This document shows, one piece after another, positions 23,334-31,814 of a DNA stretch of 64,000 nucleotides. Made by a program: the position numbers and the translations under genes. The DNA lies in contig NZ_QOWC01000006.1 of assembly GCF_003574465.1 (NCBI RefSeq), forward strand, positions 1-64,000. Reading direction: 5' to 3'. Source of the stretch: Methylobacterium crusticola. Lineage in GTDB: Bacteria; Pseudomonadota; Alphaproteobacteria; Rhizobiales; Beijerinckiaceae. The first letter of the stretch is position 1; each line of letters begins with the position of its first letter. The notes below the pieces were generated by a model that was given only the letters and a program-made list of their open reading frames with translations, had not been told where the DNA came from and searched no databases.

Positions 23334-24172
23334 GGCGTGGGTCTCCTGTGCGGGGCGTGGCGGACCGGGCGGACCCCCGGCTCGGGCTTGAGGCCGGGCT
23401 TGAGCGAACGGGGGCTCGCCGGCGCCCAGCGCCGCTGCCCGGCGTCGCCCGTGCGGACGAGGTCCATCTGGAAGGCGTAGCGGTCGGGCCGGTAGAGGGC
23501 GTGCAGATGCTCGACGCCGCGGCCCGAGGGGTCGTAGACCACCCGGGTGAGCGCGATCAGCGCCGAGCCGAGGTCGAGGTCGAGGGCCTCCGCCGCCTCG
23601 GGGCCCGCCAGCGTGGCGCTGATCGCCTGCGTGGCCCGCGCCGCGGTGACGCCGGAGCGCTCCATGAGCTCGAGGAGCGGCGTCGCCGCGAGGTCGCCCT
23701 CCGAGTAGGACAGCCCGACCCGCTCCGGCACGTGGGTGGTGAGGTAGGAGAAGGGCTGGCCGTCGATGAGGCGGACCCGCACCGAGCGCTGCACCCGCTC
23801 GCCGGGCGCCAGCACCAGGGCCTCGGCGATGGGGGCGGGGGCGGGGGCGTACTCGAAGGCGAGCAGCCGCACCCCCGTCGCCCGCCCCATCGCGATCAGG
23901 CCCGAGAGGAGGTTCGGCAGGTCGGCCACCACCGGCCGGCTGCCGGCGGCGCACTGCACGAAGGTGCCCGAGCCCGCGCGCTTGCGCACCAGTCCCTCGC
24001 TCGCCAGCAGGTCGAGGGCGCGCCGCACCGTCGCCCGCGAGAGGCCGTGCTCGGCCGCGAGCGCCGGCTCGCCCGGCAGGCGCGCCCCGTTCGCCAGGCG
24101 GCCGCTCGAGATCTGGTCGCGCAGCAGGAGGTAGAGCCTGCGCGCCTTGTGGGGCTCGATCGCGGAGGTCAC
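23330..24172 (-). CDS. GntR/HutC family regulator heading the catabolic operon
   Basis: A 280-residue regulator: N-terminal winged helix (LRDQISSGRLANGARLPGEPALAAEHGLSRATVRRALDLLASEGLV, about residues 17-62) and a C-terminal UTRA effector domain (about 95-235). The last about 40 residues are Pro/Arg-rich and contain a small LKPG repeat. It is the first gene of the 14-gene operon and overlaps the binding-protein gene by 4 bp. A palindrome in its own promoter (24237-24250) suggests autoregulation, with derepression when the imported compound or a product binds UTRA. Confidence 0.9.
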   Translation of the reverse strand: MTSAIEPHKARRLYLLLRDQISSGRLANGARLPGEPALAAEHGLSRATVRRALDLLASEGLVRKRAGSGTFVQCAAGSRPVVADLPNLLSGLIAMGRATGVRLLAFEYAPAPAPIAEALVLAPGERVQRSVRVRLIDGQPFSYLTTHVPERVGLSYSEGDLAATPLLELMERSGVTAARATQAISATLAGPEAAEALDLDLGSALIALTRVVYDPSGRGVEHLHALYRPDRYAFQMDLVRTGDAGQRRWAPASPRSLKPGLKPEPGVRPVRHAPHRRPTP

Positions 24173-24226
24173 GGGGCCATCCCTGGCTCGCGGCTTGCAA
24201 GGCCCCTCGGGAGCCCGCCTCCTGTC

Positions 24227-24264
24227 CTAATATGAAGACAGCTTCCTGTCTGTCAATACGGACA
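24227..24264 (-). promoter_or_regulatory. Sigma70-type promoter and GntR operator for the 14-gene operon
   Basis: On the minus strand TTGACA (24256-24251) is followed after 18 bp by TATTAG (24232-24227), about 50 bp before the GntR start codon. The spacer holds the perfect inverted repeat GACAG-CTTC-CTGTC (24237-24250), and TGTC-AATACG-GACA (24251-24264) overlaps the -35 box. A repressor bound there would block RNA polymerase. This is an AT-rich pocket in very GC-rich DNA, which supports a promoter. Confidence 0.65.
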
Positions 24265-24327
24265 ACTTGCGGGAGGGCAGGCCGGCGCCCCGCCGGCCGT
24301 CCCGCCCCGGCGCCCGCGAGGGGGCCC

Positions 24328-24771
24328 TCAGGGAGAAGGCCGCGCCCGCCCGAGGCGCCCGAGGGCGCGCACCAGGGCCGGCTCCAGGGTGCCGAGCTCG
24401 TCGAGATGCGCCGCCGTCAGGTGCCGCAGCAGCGCCTCCGCCTTCCGGGTCAGGGCGAGCTCCATGCGGCGGCGGTCGCGGACGGCGGGCGTCTTGGTCA
24501 TCAGGTCGGCCTGGACCATGCGGGTGACCAGCTCGGCCGCGGTGTGGGGGGCGACCAGGAGCTGGTCGGCCAGCACCCCGACCGTGGGCGGCTCCCCGCC
24601 GGCGTGGCCCGCCACCGCCAGGAGGGCCTGGTGCTGCTGGGGCGGCAGGCCCGCCTGCATCGCCGCCGCCTCGCTGGTGGCGAGGAAGCGCCGCAGCTGG
24701 TAGCGGAAGGCCGCGATGGCCGCGTACTGCTCCCGCGAGAGGCCGTCCTCCGGGGCCGGGTCGTGCTCCAT
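24328..24771 (-). CDS. MarR family transcriptional regulator
   Basis: A 147-residue winged-helix regulator. FRYQLRRFLATSEAAAMQAGLPPQQHQALLAVAGH forms the dimerization helices and start of the DNA-binding domain; VGVLADQLLVAPHTAAELVTRMVQADLM is the recognition region and KTPAVRDRRRMELALTRKAE the wing. It lies between the GntR-led operon and the hydantoinase gene, all on the minus strand, and could regulate either; the more likely target is its own region or the hydantoin genes. No operator was identified. Confidence 0.85.
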   Translation of the reverse strand: MEHDPAPEDGLSREQYAAIAAFRYQLRRFLATSEAAAMQAGLPPQQHQALLAVAGHAGGEPPTVGVLADQLLVAPHTAAELVTRMVQADLMTKTPAVRDRRRMELALTRKAEALLRHLTAAHLDELGTLEPALVRALGRLGRARPSP

Positions 24772-24913
24772 GGCGCGCCTCCGTCAGCCAGCCCGGCGCG
24801 TCGCCCCTTGCTCGCCGCCGCGTGCGAAAGCCGGTGCCGGCCGCGACCTCGCCCGGCGGACCGCCGGGTCGCGGTTGTGCCCGATTGTTCCACCGGCGCT
24901 GCGCGCAGCGCAA

Positions 24914-24973
24914 GGCGCCGCGGCTCAGGAGGCGCCGCGGCTCAGGAGGCGCCGCGGCTCAGGAGGCGCCGCG
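24914..24973. repeat. 17-bp tandem repeat, about 3.5 copies
   Basis: The unit ggcgccgcggctcagga is repeated exactly at 24914, 24931 and 24948, with a partial fourth copy to 24973. It lies immediately downstream of the hydantoinase stop codon. Each unit contains the palindrome ggcgcc and ccgcgg, so the RNA could form GC-rich hairpins. Exact copies imply recent expansion. Confidence 0.85.
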
Positions 24974-24987
24974 CGCCCGGGACCGCC

Positions 24988-26376
24988 TCACCCCCGCGGG
25001 ATCAGCCCGCCCGTGCCCGCCTCCGCGGTGACCCGGCCCTCCTCCACGATCACCCGGCCCCGGGACAGGACCGTCTCCGGCCAGCCCGTGAGGGTGCGGC
25101 CGACATAGGGCGTGAAGCCGGTGTTGTCGGCCACCATGGCGTCGCTGAGCGTCACGCGCCGGGCGGGGTCCCAGACGCAGAGGTCGGCGTCGCCCCCCAG
25201 GGCCACCGAGCCCTTGTCCCTGAGGCCGTAGAGCCGCGCCGGCGCCGTCGCGGTCAGGTCGACGAACTTGCGCAGGCCCAGGCGCCCGCCCGACACCATG
25301 GCGTCGAAGAGGAGCGGCAGGCGCATCTGCAGGCCCGGCATGCCGTTGGCGATCTGCTTGAAGGTCGGGTTCGCGCCGGCCGAGAGCTTGCCGGTCTCGT
25401 CGTAGCGGTAGGGCGCGTGGTCGGACGAGACGGTCTGGAGGTCGCCGAGGTCGAGGGCGCGCCACAGGGCCTCCTGGTCGCGGGCCTCGCGCAAGGGGGG
25501 CGAGCACATCCACTTCGCGCCCTCGGTGCCCGGCCGGTCGAGGTCGGACGCGGTGAGGAACAGGTATTGCGGGCAGGTCTCGGCCAGGATCCGGGCGCCC
25601 TCGCCGCGGGCCCGGCGCAGGATCGCCGCGCCCTCCTGCGTCGAGACGTGGAAGACCATCACGGGCTGGTCGAGGAAGAGCGAGAAGCGCACCACGCGCT
25701 CGAAGGCCTCGGTCTCCGACAGGCGGGGATGGCTCTCGGCGTGGTACTTCGGCGCGGTCTTGCCGGCGGCGAGCAGCCGCCGGCTCGCGAACGCGATGAG
25801 CCCGTGGTTCTCGGCGTGGACGCAGACGAGGGCCCCCTCGTCGCGGGCCACCGCCATGACGTCGAGCAGCGCCTCGTCGGCGAGGCGCAGGCGGTCGTAG
25901 GTCATGAAGGCCTTGAGCGAGGTGTGCCCGGCCCGCACCAGGGCCGGGATGTCGACCTTGAGGGCCTTCTCGGTCGCGTCCGCGATGATGAGGTGGAAGG
26001 CGTAGTCGACGACGGCGCCCCGGGCCGCGAGGGCCGCGTAATCCTCCACCACCCGGGCGAGGTCCATGCCGACGTGCTGGGCCGCGAAGGCGATGACGCT
26101 CGTGGTGCCGCCGAGGGCCGCCGAGCGGGTGGCGCTCTCCCAGGTGTCGGCGTTCATGAGGCCTGAGGCCGAGAGCTGCTCGATGTGGGCGTGGCTGTCG
26201 ACGCCCCCCGGCAGCACCAGCTTGCCGGCGGCGTCGATCTCGCGCCGGCCCGGCGGCAGGCCGAGGCCGAGGGCCGCCACGCGCCCGTCCCGGATGCCGA
26301 TATCGGCCCGGAACACGTCGCTCGCGGTGGCGGCGGTGCCGCCGCGGATCACGGTGTCGAAGGCAGGCTCAGTCAT
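24988..26376 (-). CDS. Dihydropyrimidinase/D-hydantoinase family cyclic amidohydrolase
   Basis: A 462-residue amidohydrolase opening cyclic ureides or imides such as 5-substituted hydantoins and dihydropyrimidines. Metal-site residues are visible: H62/H64 in DSHAH, the lysine normally carbamylated K155 in TSLKAFMTYD, H188 in VHAEN, a His in FHVSTQEG and the Asp of SSDHAPYRYD. Length fits the 450-490 of the family. It is divergent from the racemase, with the carbamoylase gene beyond; the three make a complete set converting racemic hydantoins to D-amino acids. A cyclic imide such as succinimide is an alternative substrate. Confidence 0.9.
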   Translation of the reverse strand: MTEPAFDTVIRGGTAATASDVFRADIGIRDGRVAALGLGLPPGRREIDAAGKLVLPGGVDSHAHIEQLSASGLMNADTWESATRSAALGGTTSVIAFAAQHVGMDLARVVEDYAALAARGAVVDYAFHLIIADATEKALKVDIPALVRAGHTSLKAFMTYDRLRLADEALLDVMAVARDEGALVCVHAENHGLIAFASRRLLAAGKTAPKYHAESHPRLSETEAFERVVRFSLFLDQPVMVFHVSTQEGAAILRRARGEGARILAETCPQYLFLTASDLDRPGTEGAKWMCSPPLREARDQEALWRALDLGDLQTVSSDHAPYRYDETGKLSAGANPTFKQIANGMPGLQMRLPLLFDAMVSGGRLGLRKFVDLTATAPARLYGLRDKGSVALGGDADLCVWDPARRVTLSDAMVADNTGFTPYVGRTLTGWPETVLSRGRVIVEEGRVTAEAGTGGLIPRG

Positions 26377-26451
26377 CGCAACGCTCCTCGTCCAGACCTC
26401 GCGCGCGCCCGAAACTTGCTAGGATCGGGCCTTGGCACACCCGGAGGTCCC

Positions 26452-27105
26452 ATGCCGGCCGCGCGACGCATCCTCGTCATCAACCCCAATTCCAACGACG
26501 CGGTCACCCGTGGGCTGGAGGCCGCGCTGGCGCCCCTCGCCCGGCCGGACATCGCCATCGCGTGCCGCACCCTCGCGGAAGGCCCGTTCGGCATCGAGAC
26601 CCAGGCCGACGTCGAGCGGGTGACGCTGCCGCTGCGCGACCTCGTGGTGCGCGAGGCCGCGGACGCCACCGTGATCGCCTGCTACTCCGATCCGGGCCTG
26701 CATGTCTGCCGCGAGGCGACCCCCCGGCCGGTCCTCGGCATCGCCGAGTGCGGCGTCCTGACCGCGCTCGCCCGCGCCGACCGGTTCGGGGTGATCGCGA
26801 TCCGCGCCCGCTCGATCCCGCGCCACCTGCGCCAGCTCCGCCAGATGGCGGTGATCGACCGGCTCGCGGGCGAGCGGGCGCTCGAGATGTCGGTGGCCGA
26901 GACCGCGGGCGGGCGCGACACCCTCGCCCGGATGATCGCGGTCGGGCGCGACCTGCGGGACCGCGACGGGGCCGGCGCCGTCGTGATGGGCTGCGCCGGC
27001 ATGGCGGCGCACCGGCGCGCCCTCGAGGACGAGCTCGGCGTGCCGGTGATCGACCCGACCCAGGCGGCGGTCGCGATGGCGCTCGGCCTCGTCGCCGTGG
27101 GCTGA
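26452..27105 (+). CDS. Asp/Glu/hydantoin racemase family protein
   Basis: A 217-residue racemase. ATG 26452 follows CCGGAGGTCCC. LVINPNSNDAVT at the N-terminus is the hallmark of hydantoin racemases, and the two catalytic cysteines are in IACYSDPG (about residue 80) and VMGCAGM (about residue 182). It interconverts enantiomers of a 5-substituted hydantoin, or in relatives isomerizes maleate or decarboxylates arylmalonates. Placement between hydantoinase and N-carbamoyl hydrolase genes favours the hydantoin role. Its stop is 5 bp from the convergent carbamoylase stop. Confidence 0.88.
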   Translation: MPAARRILVINPNSNDAVTRGLEAALAPLARPDIAIACRTLAEGPFGIETQADVERVTLPLRDLVVREAADATVIACYSDPGLHVCREATPRPVLGIAECGVLTALARADRFGVIAIRARSIPRHLRQLRQMAVIDRLAGERALEMSVAETAGGRDTLARMIAVGRDLRDRDGAGAVVMGCAGMAAHRRALEDELGVPVIDPTQAAVAMALGLVAVG

Positions 27106-27110
27106 GGGCC

Positions 27111-28037
27111 TCACTCCGGCAGCACGACGCCGGTCTGGCCGGTGATGCGGCCGTAATGCTCGACGCGGCGGTGGCGGGCGAAGTCGAAGATCGTCTCCTT
27201 GCCGAACCGGGTCTCGTCGAGGTCGCAGGGGTGGACGATGACGCCGTCCGCCTCGCCCTCGAGCTCGGCCGCGACGCTGCCGTTCGGGTCGACGATGAGC
27301 GTGCCGCCGGTGAGGTGGTGGCCGTCCTCGTCGCCGGCCTTGGCCACCGCCACCACCCAGGTGGCGTTCTGGTAGGCGCCGGCCTGGACCGAGAGGCGGT
27401 GGTGGAACAGGCGCTGCCCGAGCCCCTCCGCGCCGCGCTGCGCGTTCACGGACGGCGTGTTGAAGCCGAGCACCACCATCTCGACGCCCTGGAGGCCCAT
27501 CACCCGGTAGGTCTCGGGCCAGCGCCGGTCGTTGCAGATGCACATGCCCAGGATGCCCCCGAGCATGCGCCAGACCGGGAAGCCGAGGTCGCCGGGCTCG
27601 AAGTAGCGCTTCTCCAGGTGCTGGTGGCTGCGCGCGTCGTCGTACTCCTCGTGCCCGGGCAGGTGGACCTTGCGGTACTTGCCGACGATGCGGCCGTCGC
27701 GGTCGACCAGGATCGAGGTGTTGAAGTGGCGCCCCTCCGGGGTGAGCTCGGCGTAGCCGAACGACATCGCCATCCGGTGCTCCCGGGCCCGGGCGAAGAG
27801 CGGCGCGGTCGCGGCGTTGGGCATCGCGGCCTCGAACCAGGGGTCGGCCTCGGCCCGGTCCGCGTGGTACCAGCGCGGGAAGAACGTCGTGAGGGCGAGC
27901 TCCGGGTAGACGACGAAGTCGGCGTCCTGGCGCTTGGCCTCGTCCATCAGGGCGATCATCCGGGCGACGACGCTGTCCCGGTCCTCGGCCTTCTGGATCG
28001 GCCCGAGCTGGGCGGCGGCGGTGCGGATCACGCGCAT
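27111..28037 (-). CDS. N-carbamoyl-D-amino-acid hydrolase (nitrilase superfamily)
   Basis: A 308-residue carbon-nitrogen hydrolase. The Glu-Lys-Cys triad is complete and spaced as in Agrobacterium D-carbamoylase: E46 (VYPELALTTFFPRW), K123 (KYRKVHLPGHEE) and C168 (MCICNDRRWPE). NTPSVNAQ and HHRLSVQAGAYQNATWV are also typical. It releases ammonia and CO2 from N-carbamoyl-D-amino acids produced by the hydantoinase. It follows the peptide-type importer genes on the same strand after 139 bp and may be their last operon member. Confidence 0.92.
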   Translation of the reverse strand: MRVIRTAAAQLGPIQKAEDRDSVVARMIALMDEAKRQDADFVVYPELALTTFFPRWYHADRAEADPWFEAAMPNAATAPLFARAREHRMAMSFGYAELTPEGRHFNTSILVDRDGRIVGKYRKVHLPGHEEYDDARSHQHLEKRYFEPGDLGFPVWRMLGGILGMCICNDRRWPETYRVMGLQGVEMVVLGFNTPSVNAQRGAEGLGQRLFHHRLSVQAGAYQNATWVVAVAKAGDEDGHHLTGGTLIVDPNGSVAAELEGEADGVIVHPCDLDETRFGKETIFDFARHRRVEHYGRITGQTGVVLPE

Positions 28038-28176
28038 GGGAACTCCTGGGGCTGGGCCCGCGGGGTGGGTGAAGGGCGAGGGCGGCGCGCGCCGGGCCGC
28101 GCCGCGGGCGGGACCCCGGCCCGGGCGGCGGGCGCCGTCGGCCCCGGCCCGCGCGGGCCCGCGCGGGGGGGTGGTC

Positions 28177-29889
28177 TCACGCCACCGACCCCGCCCCGGC
28201 GACGGCCTCCCGCGGGACGCCCGGCCGGAAGTGCGGGATCGCGGCCAGGAGCTCGCGGGTGTAGGCGGTCCGGGGCGCGCGGAACAGCTCGGCGCTCGGG
28301 CCCGCCTCGACGACGCGGCCGCCCTGGAGCACGATGGTGCGCTCGCACATCATCCGCACCACGTTGAGGTCGTGGCTCACGAACAGGAAGGCGAGGCCGT
28401 CCTGCCGGCGCAGATCGTCGAGGAGGCGCAGCACGCCGGCCTGCACCGAGACGTCGAGGGCCGCGGTCGGCTCGTCGAGCACCAGGAGGCGGGGCCGCAC
28501 CGCGATGGCCCGGGCGATGCCGACGCGGGCCTTCTGGCCGCCGGAGAGCTGGTGGGGGAAGCGCTCGAGGAGGCCGAGGCCGAGGCCGGCGCGCTCGGCG
28601 CTCTCGACCACCCGCCCGTGGAGCGCCGCCCCGCGCAGGTCCGTCAGGCGCCGCAGCGGGTGGGCGATGCTCTCGAAGGCGCTGAAGCGCGGGTTGAGGC
28701 TGTCGGTCGGGTCCTGGAAGACGATCTGGATCGCGCGGCGGTGGGGGGAGCGGTGGAAGTCCCGGGCCGGGATGCCGCCGATCGAGCCGCCCTCGAACAG
28801 GATCTCGCCGGCGCTGGCGTCGAGGAGGCGGCAGATCATCCGCGAGGTGGTGCTCTTGCCCGAGCCCGATTCGCCGACGAGGCCGAGGCTCTCGCCCTCC
28901 CGGAGGCTGAACGAGACGTCCTCCACCGCCACGGCGCCGGCGAAGCGCTTGCCCAGGCCCTGCACCTCGAGGAGGGGCGGCGTGCCGGGGGCGGGCCTGG
29001 GCCTGGGCGCCAGCGGCACCGCGCGCGGCGCCTCCGGCACCAGCGCGTCGAGCGTCGAGGTCGGGGTCGGCGAGGCGGCGACGAGGCGGCGGGTGTAGGG
29101 GTGGCGCGGCGCGGCGAAGAGCGCGTCGGGGGCGCCCTCCTCGACGAGGCGGCCCGCCTCCATCACGGCGATGCGGCCGCAATACTGCGCCGCCAGGCCG
29201 AGGTCGTGGGTGATCAGGATCATCGCCATGCCGCGCTCGGCGATCAGGCGCGCGACGAGGTCCATCACGGTCTTCTGCGTGGTGACGTCGAGGCCCGTCG
29301 TCGGCTCGTCGGCGATCAGGAGCGCCGGCGCGCCGGCGAGCGCGAGCGCGATCATCACCCGCTGGCACATGCCGCCCGAGAGCTCGTGCGGGTAGGCGTC
29401 GAGGCGCCGGACGGCGTCGCGGATGCGCACCGCCTCCAGGCTCTCGAGGGCGCGCCGGCGCGCCGCCGCGCCCGAGAGGCCGCCCGCCCGCAGCACGTCG
29501 GCGAGCTGGCGCCCGACGGTGCGGATCGGGTTGAGGGCCGCGCGCGGGTTCTGGAAGATCATGCCGATCGCCGCCCCGTGCGCCGCCCGCAGGTCGGCCG
29601 CCGAGAGGCGCGTGACGTCGCCGCCGCGGAAGCGGATGCGGCCCCCGGCGATGCGCCCGGCCCGGTCGAGGAGGCGGGCCGCCGCGAAGGCCGTCACCGA
29701 CTTGCCCGAGCCCGATTCGCCGACGAGGCCGAGGGTCTCGCCCGGCGCGACCGCCAGGGTGACGCCCCGCAGGGCCTCGACCGGGCCCTGGCGGGTCGCG
29801 AAGGTGACCCGCAGGTCGTCGAGGGCGAGCAGGGGCGCCGCCAGGGGAGGCGTCGGGAGGAGTGGCGTCGGGAGGGGAGGCGCCGGCAT
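28177..29889 (-). CDS. Fused dipeptide-type ABC transporter ATPase (DppD-DppF in one chain)
   Basis: A 570-residue protein carrying two complete nucleotide-binding domains. Domain 1: Walker A GESGSGKS (residues 57-64), IFQNPRAALNPI, LSGGMCQRV, LLIADEPTTGLD. Domain 2: a second GESGSGKST near residue 345, IVFQDPTDSLNPRF, LSGGQKARV, LLVLDEPTAALD. Each domain ends with the peptide-transporter C-terminal piece (HPYTRRLVAASP; TAYTRELLAAIP). The N-terminus is a short Pro-rich repeat (PLPTPLLPTPPL). It energizes the DppB/DppC channel. Fusion of the two ATPases is known in this family (GsiA/YejF-like). Confidence 0.92.
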   Translation of the reverse strand: MPAPPLPTPLLPTPPLAAPLLALDDLRVTFATRQGPVEALRGVTLAVAPGETLGLVGESGSGKSVTAFAAARLLDRAGRIAGGRIRFRGGDVTRLSAADLRAAHGAAIGMIFQNPRAALNPIRTVGRQLADVLRAGGLSGAAARRRALESLEAVRIRDAVRRLDAYPHELSGGMCQRVMIALALAGAPALLIADEPTTGLDVTTQKTVMDLVARLIAERGMAMILITHDLGLAAQYCGRIAVMEAGRLVEEGAPDALFAAPRHPYTRRLVAASPTPTSTLDALVPEAPRAVPLAPRPRPAPGTPPLLEVQGLGKRFAGAVAVEDVSFSLREGESLGLVGESGSGKSTTSRMICRLLDASAGEILFEGGSIGGIPARDFHRSPHRRAIQIVFQDPTDSLNPRFSAFESIAHPLRRLTDLRGAALHGRVVESAERAGLGLGLLERFPHQLSGGQKARVGIARAIAVRPRLLVLDEPTAALDVSVQAGVLRLLDDLRRQDGLAFLFVSHDLNVVRMMCERTIVLQGGRVVEAGPSAELFRAPRTAYTRELLAAIPHFRPGVPREAVAGAGSVA

Positions 29890-30770
29890 CAGGTGCGCAT
29901 CCGCGGGTCGAGGATGTCGCGCAGGCCGTCGCCCAGCAGGTTGAAGCAGAGCACCGCCAGCATCAGGGCGAGGCCCGGGAAGGCGACGAGCCACCACTTG
30001 CCGGTGGTGATGAAGCGCGCGCCCTCCGCGACGAGGATGCCCCATTCGGGCGTGGGCGGCCGCACCCCGAGGCCGATGAAGGACAGGCCGGCGGCGTTGA
30101 GGATGGCCCAGCCGAGGTTGAGCGAGATCTGCACCGCCATGGCGGGCAGCACGTTGGGCAGGAGGAAGCGCAGCACCACCCCGACATGGCCCTCGCCCCC
30201 GGCCCTGGCCGCCTCGACGTAGCCGGCGTCGCGGCGCACGTTGACCTCCGCCCGGGCGAAGCGGACGTAGAACGGCAGGTTGATGATCGCGGTCGCCACC
30301 ACGATGTTCTCGACCCGGTTGCCGAGGGCCGCGACGAGCGCCATCGCCAGGACGAAGAGCGGGAAGGCCATCAGCACGTCGACCACGCGCCCGACCACCC
30401 GGTCGAGCCGGCCGCCGGCGTAGCCGCAGAGCGCCCCGACCACCGCGCCGGCCGCGAAGGACAGGCCGACGGCCGAGAGCGCGATGGCGAGGTCGAGGCG
30501 CGTCGCCGCGATGATCCGGCTCAGCACGTCGCGGCCGAGCTGGTCGGTTCCGGCCCAGTGGGCGGCGCTCGGCGCCTGGAGCGCCACCGAGACGTCGGAG
30601 GCGACCGGGTCGTAGGGGACGAGCCAGGGGCTGAGAAGCGCGACGAGGCAGAGCCCCGCCGCCCCCGCGGCGGCGAGCGCCGTGACGGGGTTGTGGCGCA
30701 GGACGAAGGCGGCGTGCCGCAGGGTGCTCGGCCGGGCGGGCCGCGCGAGGGGCTGGCTCAGCACGTTCAT
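29889..30770 (-). CDS. dppC: Dipeptide-type ABC transporter permease DppC
   Basis: A 293-residue permease. The N-terminal HNPVTALAAAGAAGLCLVALLSP is the conserved first helix, followed by HWAGTDQLGRDVLSRIIAATR, a DppC/OppC signature, and the EAA loop EAARAGGEGHVGVVLRFLLPN. C-terminal GLSFIGLGVRPPTPEWG and GDGLRDILDPRMR are standard for the family. The stop overlaps the ATPase gene start by one base. It forms the channel with DppB. Confidence 0.92.
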   Translation of the reverse strand: MNVLSQPLARPARPSTLRHAAFVLRHNPVTALAAAGAAGLCLVALLSPWLVPYDPVASDVSVALQAPSAAHWAGTDQLGRDVLSRIIAATRLDLAIALSAVGLSFAAGAVVGALCGYAGGRLDRVVGRVVDVLMAFPLFVLAMALVAALGNRVENIVVATAIINLPFYVRFARAEVNVRRDAGYVEAARAGGEGHVGVVLRFLLPNVLPAMAVQISLNLGWAILNAAGLSFIGLGVRPPTPEWGILVAEGARFITTGKWWLVAFPGLALMLAVLCFNLLGDGLRDILDPRMRT

Positions 30771-30778
30771 GGGGCGCC

Positions 30779-31810
30779 TCACTCGACCGAGATGCGCGGG
30801 TCGGCCAGCCCGTAGAGCACGTCGACCGTGAGGTTCACGAGCACGAACAGGCTCGCCATCAGGAGCACGAAGCCCTGCACCGGCGCGTAGTCGGAGGACA
30901 AGAGCGCGTCGAGCGCGTAGGAGGCGACGCCCGGCCAGGAGAACACCTTCTCCACCAGCACGTTGGCGCCCAGCATGGTGGAGAACACGATGCCCGCGAT
31001 GGTGAGCACCGGCAGGATCGCGTTGCGCAGCGCGTAGGTGACGACGATCCGGCGCCGGGGCAGGCCGAGGGAGCGGGCGGTGCGGACGAAGTCGGCGCCG
31101 AGCACCGCCAGCATCGAGGCGCGGGTGATGCGCGCCAGCGGCGCGAGCACGAACAGCGCCATGGTGAGGGCCGGCAGCACGAGCTGGCCGGCGGCGGTGC
31201 GCCAGCCCTCGAGGTCGCCCACGAGGAGGAAGTCGACGAGGTAGAAGCCCGTGATGTCGGGCGGGCTCGAGGCGAAGACGTCGATGCGCCCGGTCGGGTC
31301 GGGGGCGAGGCCGAGCAGGTAGTAGAAGACGTAGATCAGGAGCAGACCCGACACGAAGGTCGGCACGCAGACCCCGAGGGCGCACAGGAAGCGCACGGCG
31401 TGGTCGACCGCCGAGCCGGGCCGCAGGGCCGCGGCGATCCCGAGGGGGAGCGCGAGGGCGAGCGCGAGCACGAGGGCCGTGACGGTGAGCTCCAGAGAGG
31501 CCGGCAGGCGCTGGCGGAGGTCGGCGAGCACCGGCTGGCCGGTGGTCATCGAGCGTCCGAGGTTGCCGGTCGCGACGTCGCCGAGGTAGCGCACGAGCTG
31601 CTCGGGCACCGGCCGGTCGAGGCCCATCTGGTGGCGGATGGCCTCGATCTCGGCCTGGCCGGCATTCGGCCCCGAGGCGAAGAACACCGCGGGATCGCCC
31701 GGCAGCACCCGCATCAGCAGGAAGGTGAGGACGAGGACGCCAAGGAGCGCCGGGAGCGACGACAGGAGGCGCCGCCCGGCGCGCCGGGCGATGCCCGAGA
31801 CCGCGCTCAT
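30779..31810 (-). CDS. dppB: Dipeptide-type ABC transporter permease DppB
   Basis: A 343-residue permease with LLVLTFLLMRVLPGDPA near the N-terminus, the periplasmic LGLDRPVPEQLVRYL-type segment (here MGLDRPVPEQLVRYLGD) and the coupling loop FVRTARSLGLPRRRIVVTYALRNAILPVLT. VLVEKVFSWPGVASYALDAL is the canonical family motif. It lies 4 bp after the binding-protein gene and 8 bp before dppC. Confidence 0.92.
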   Translation of the reverse strand: MSAVSGIARRAGRRLLSSLPALLGVLVLTFLLMRVLPGDPAVFFASGPNAGQAEIEAIRHQMGLDRPVPEQLVRYLGDVATGNLGRSMTTGQPVLADLRQRLPASLELTVTALVLALALALPLGIAAALRPGSAVDHAVRFLCALGVCVPTFVSGLLLIYVFYYLLGLAPDPTGRIDVFASSPPDITGFYLVDFLLVGDLEGWRTAAGQLVLPALTMALFVLAPLARITRASMLAVLGADFVRTARSLGLPRRRIVVTYALRNAILPVLTIAGIVFSTMLGANVLVEKVFSWPGVASYALDALLSSDYAPVQGFVLLMASLFVLVNLTVDVLYGLADPRISVE

Positions 31811-31814
31811 CCGG

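Noticed and set aside
24914..24973. Rho-independent terminator after the hydantoinase gene
   Set aside because: The 17-bp repeats could form hairpins but no U-run follows; reported as a repeat only.
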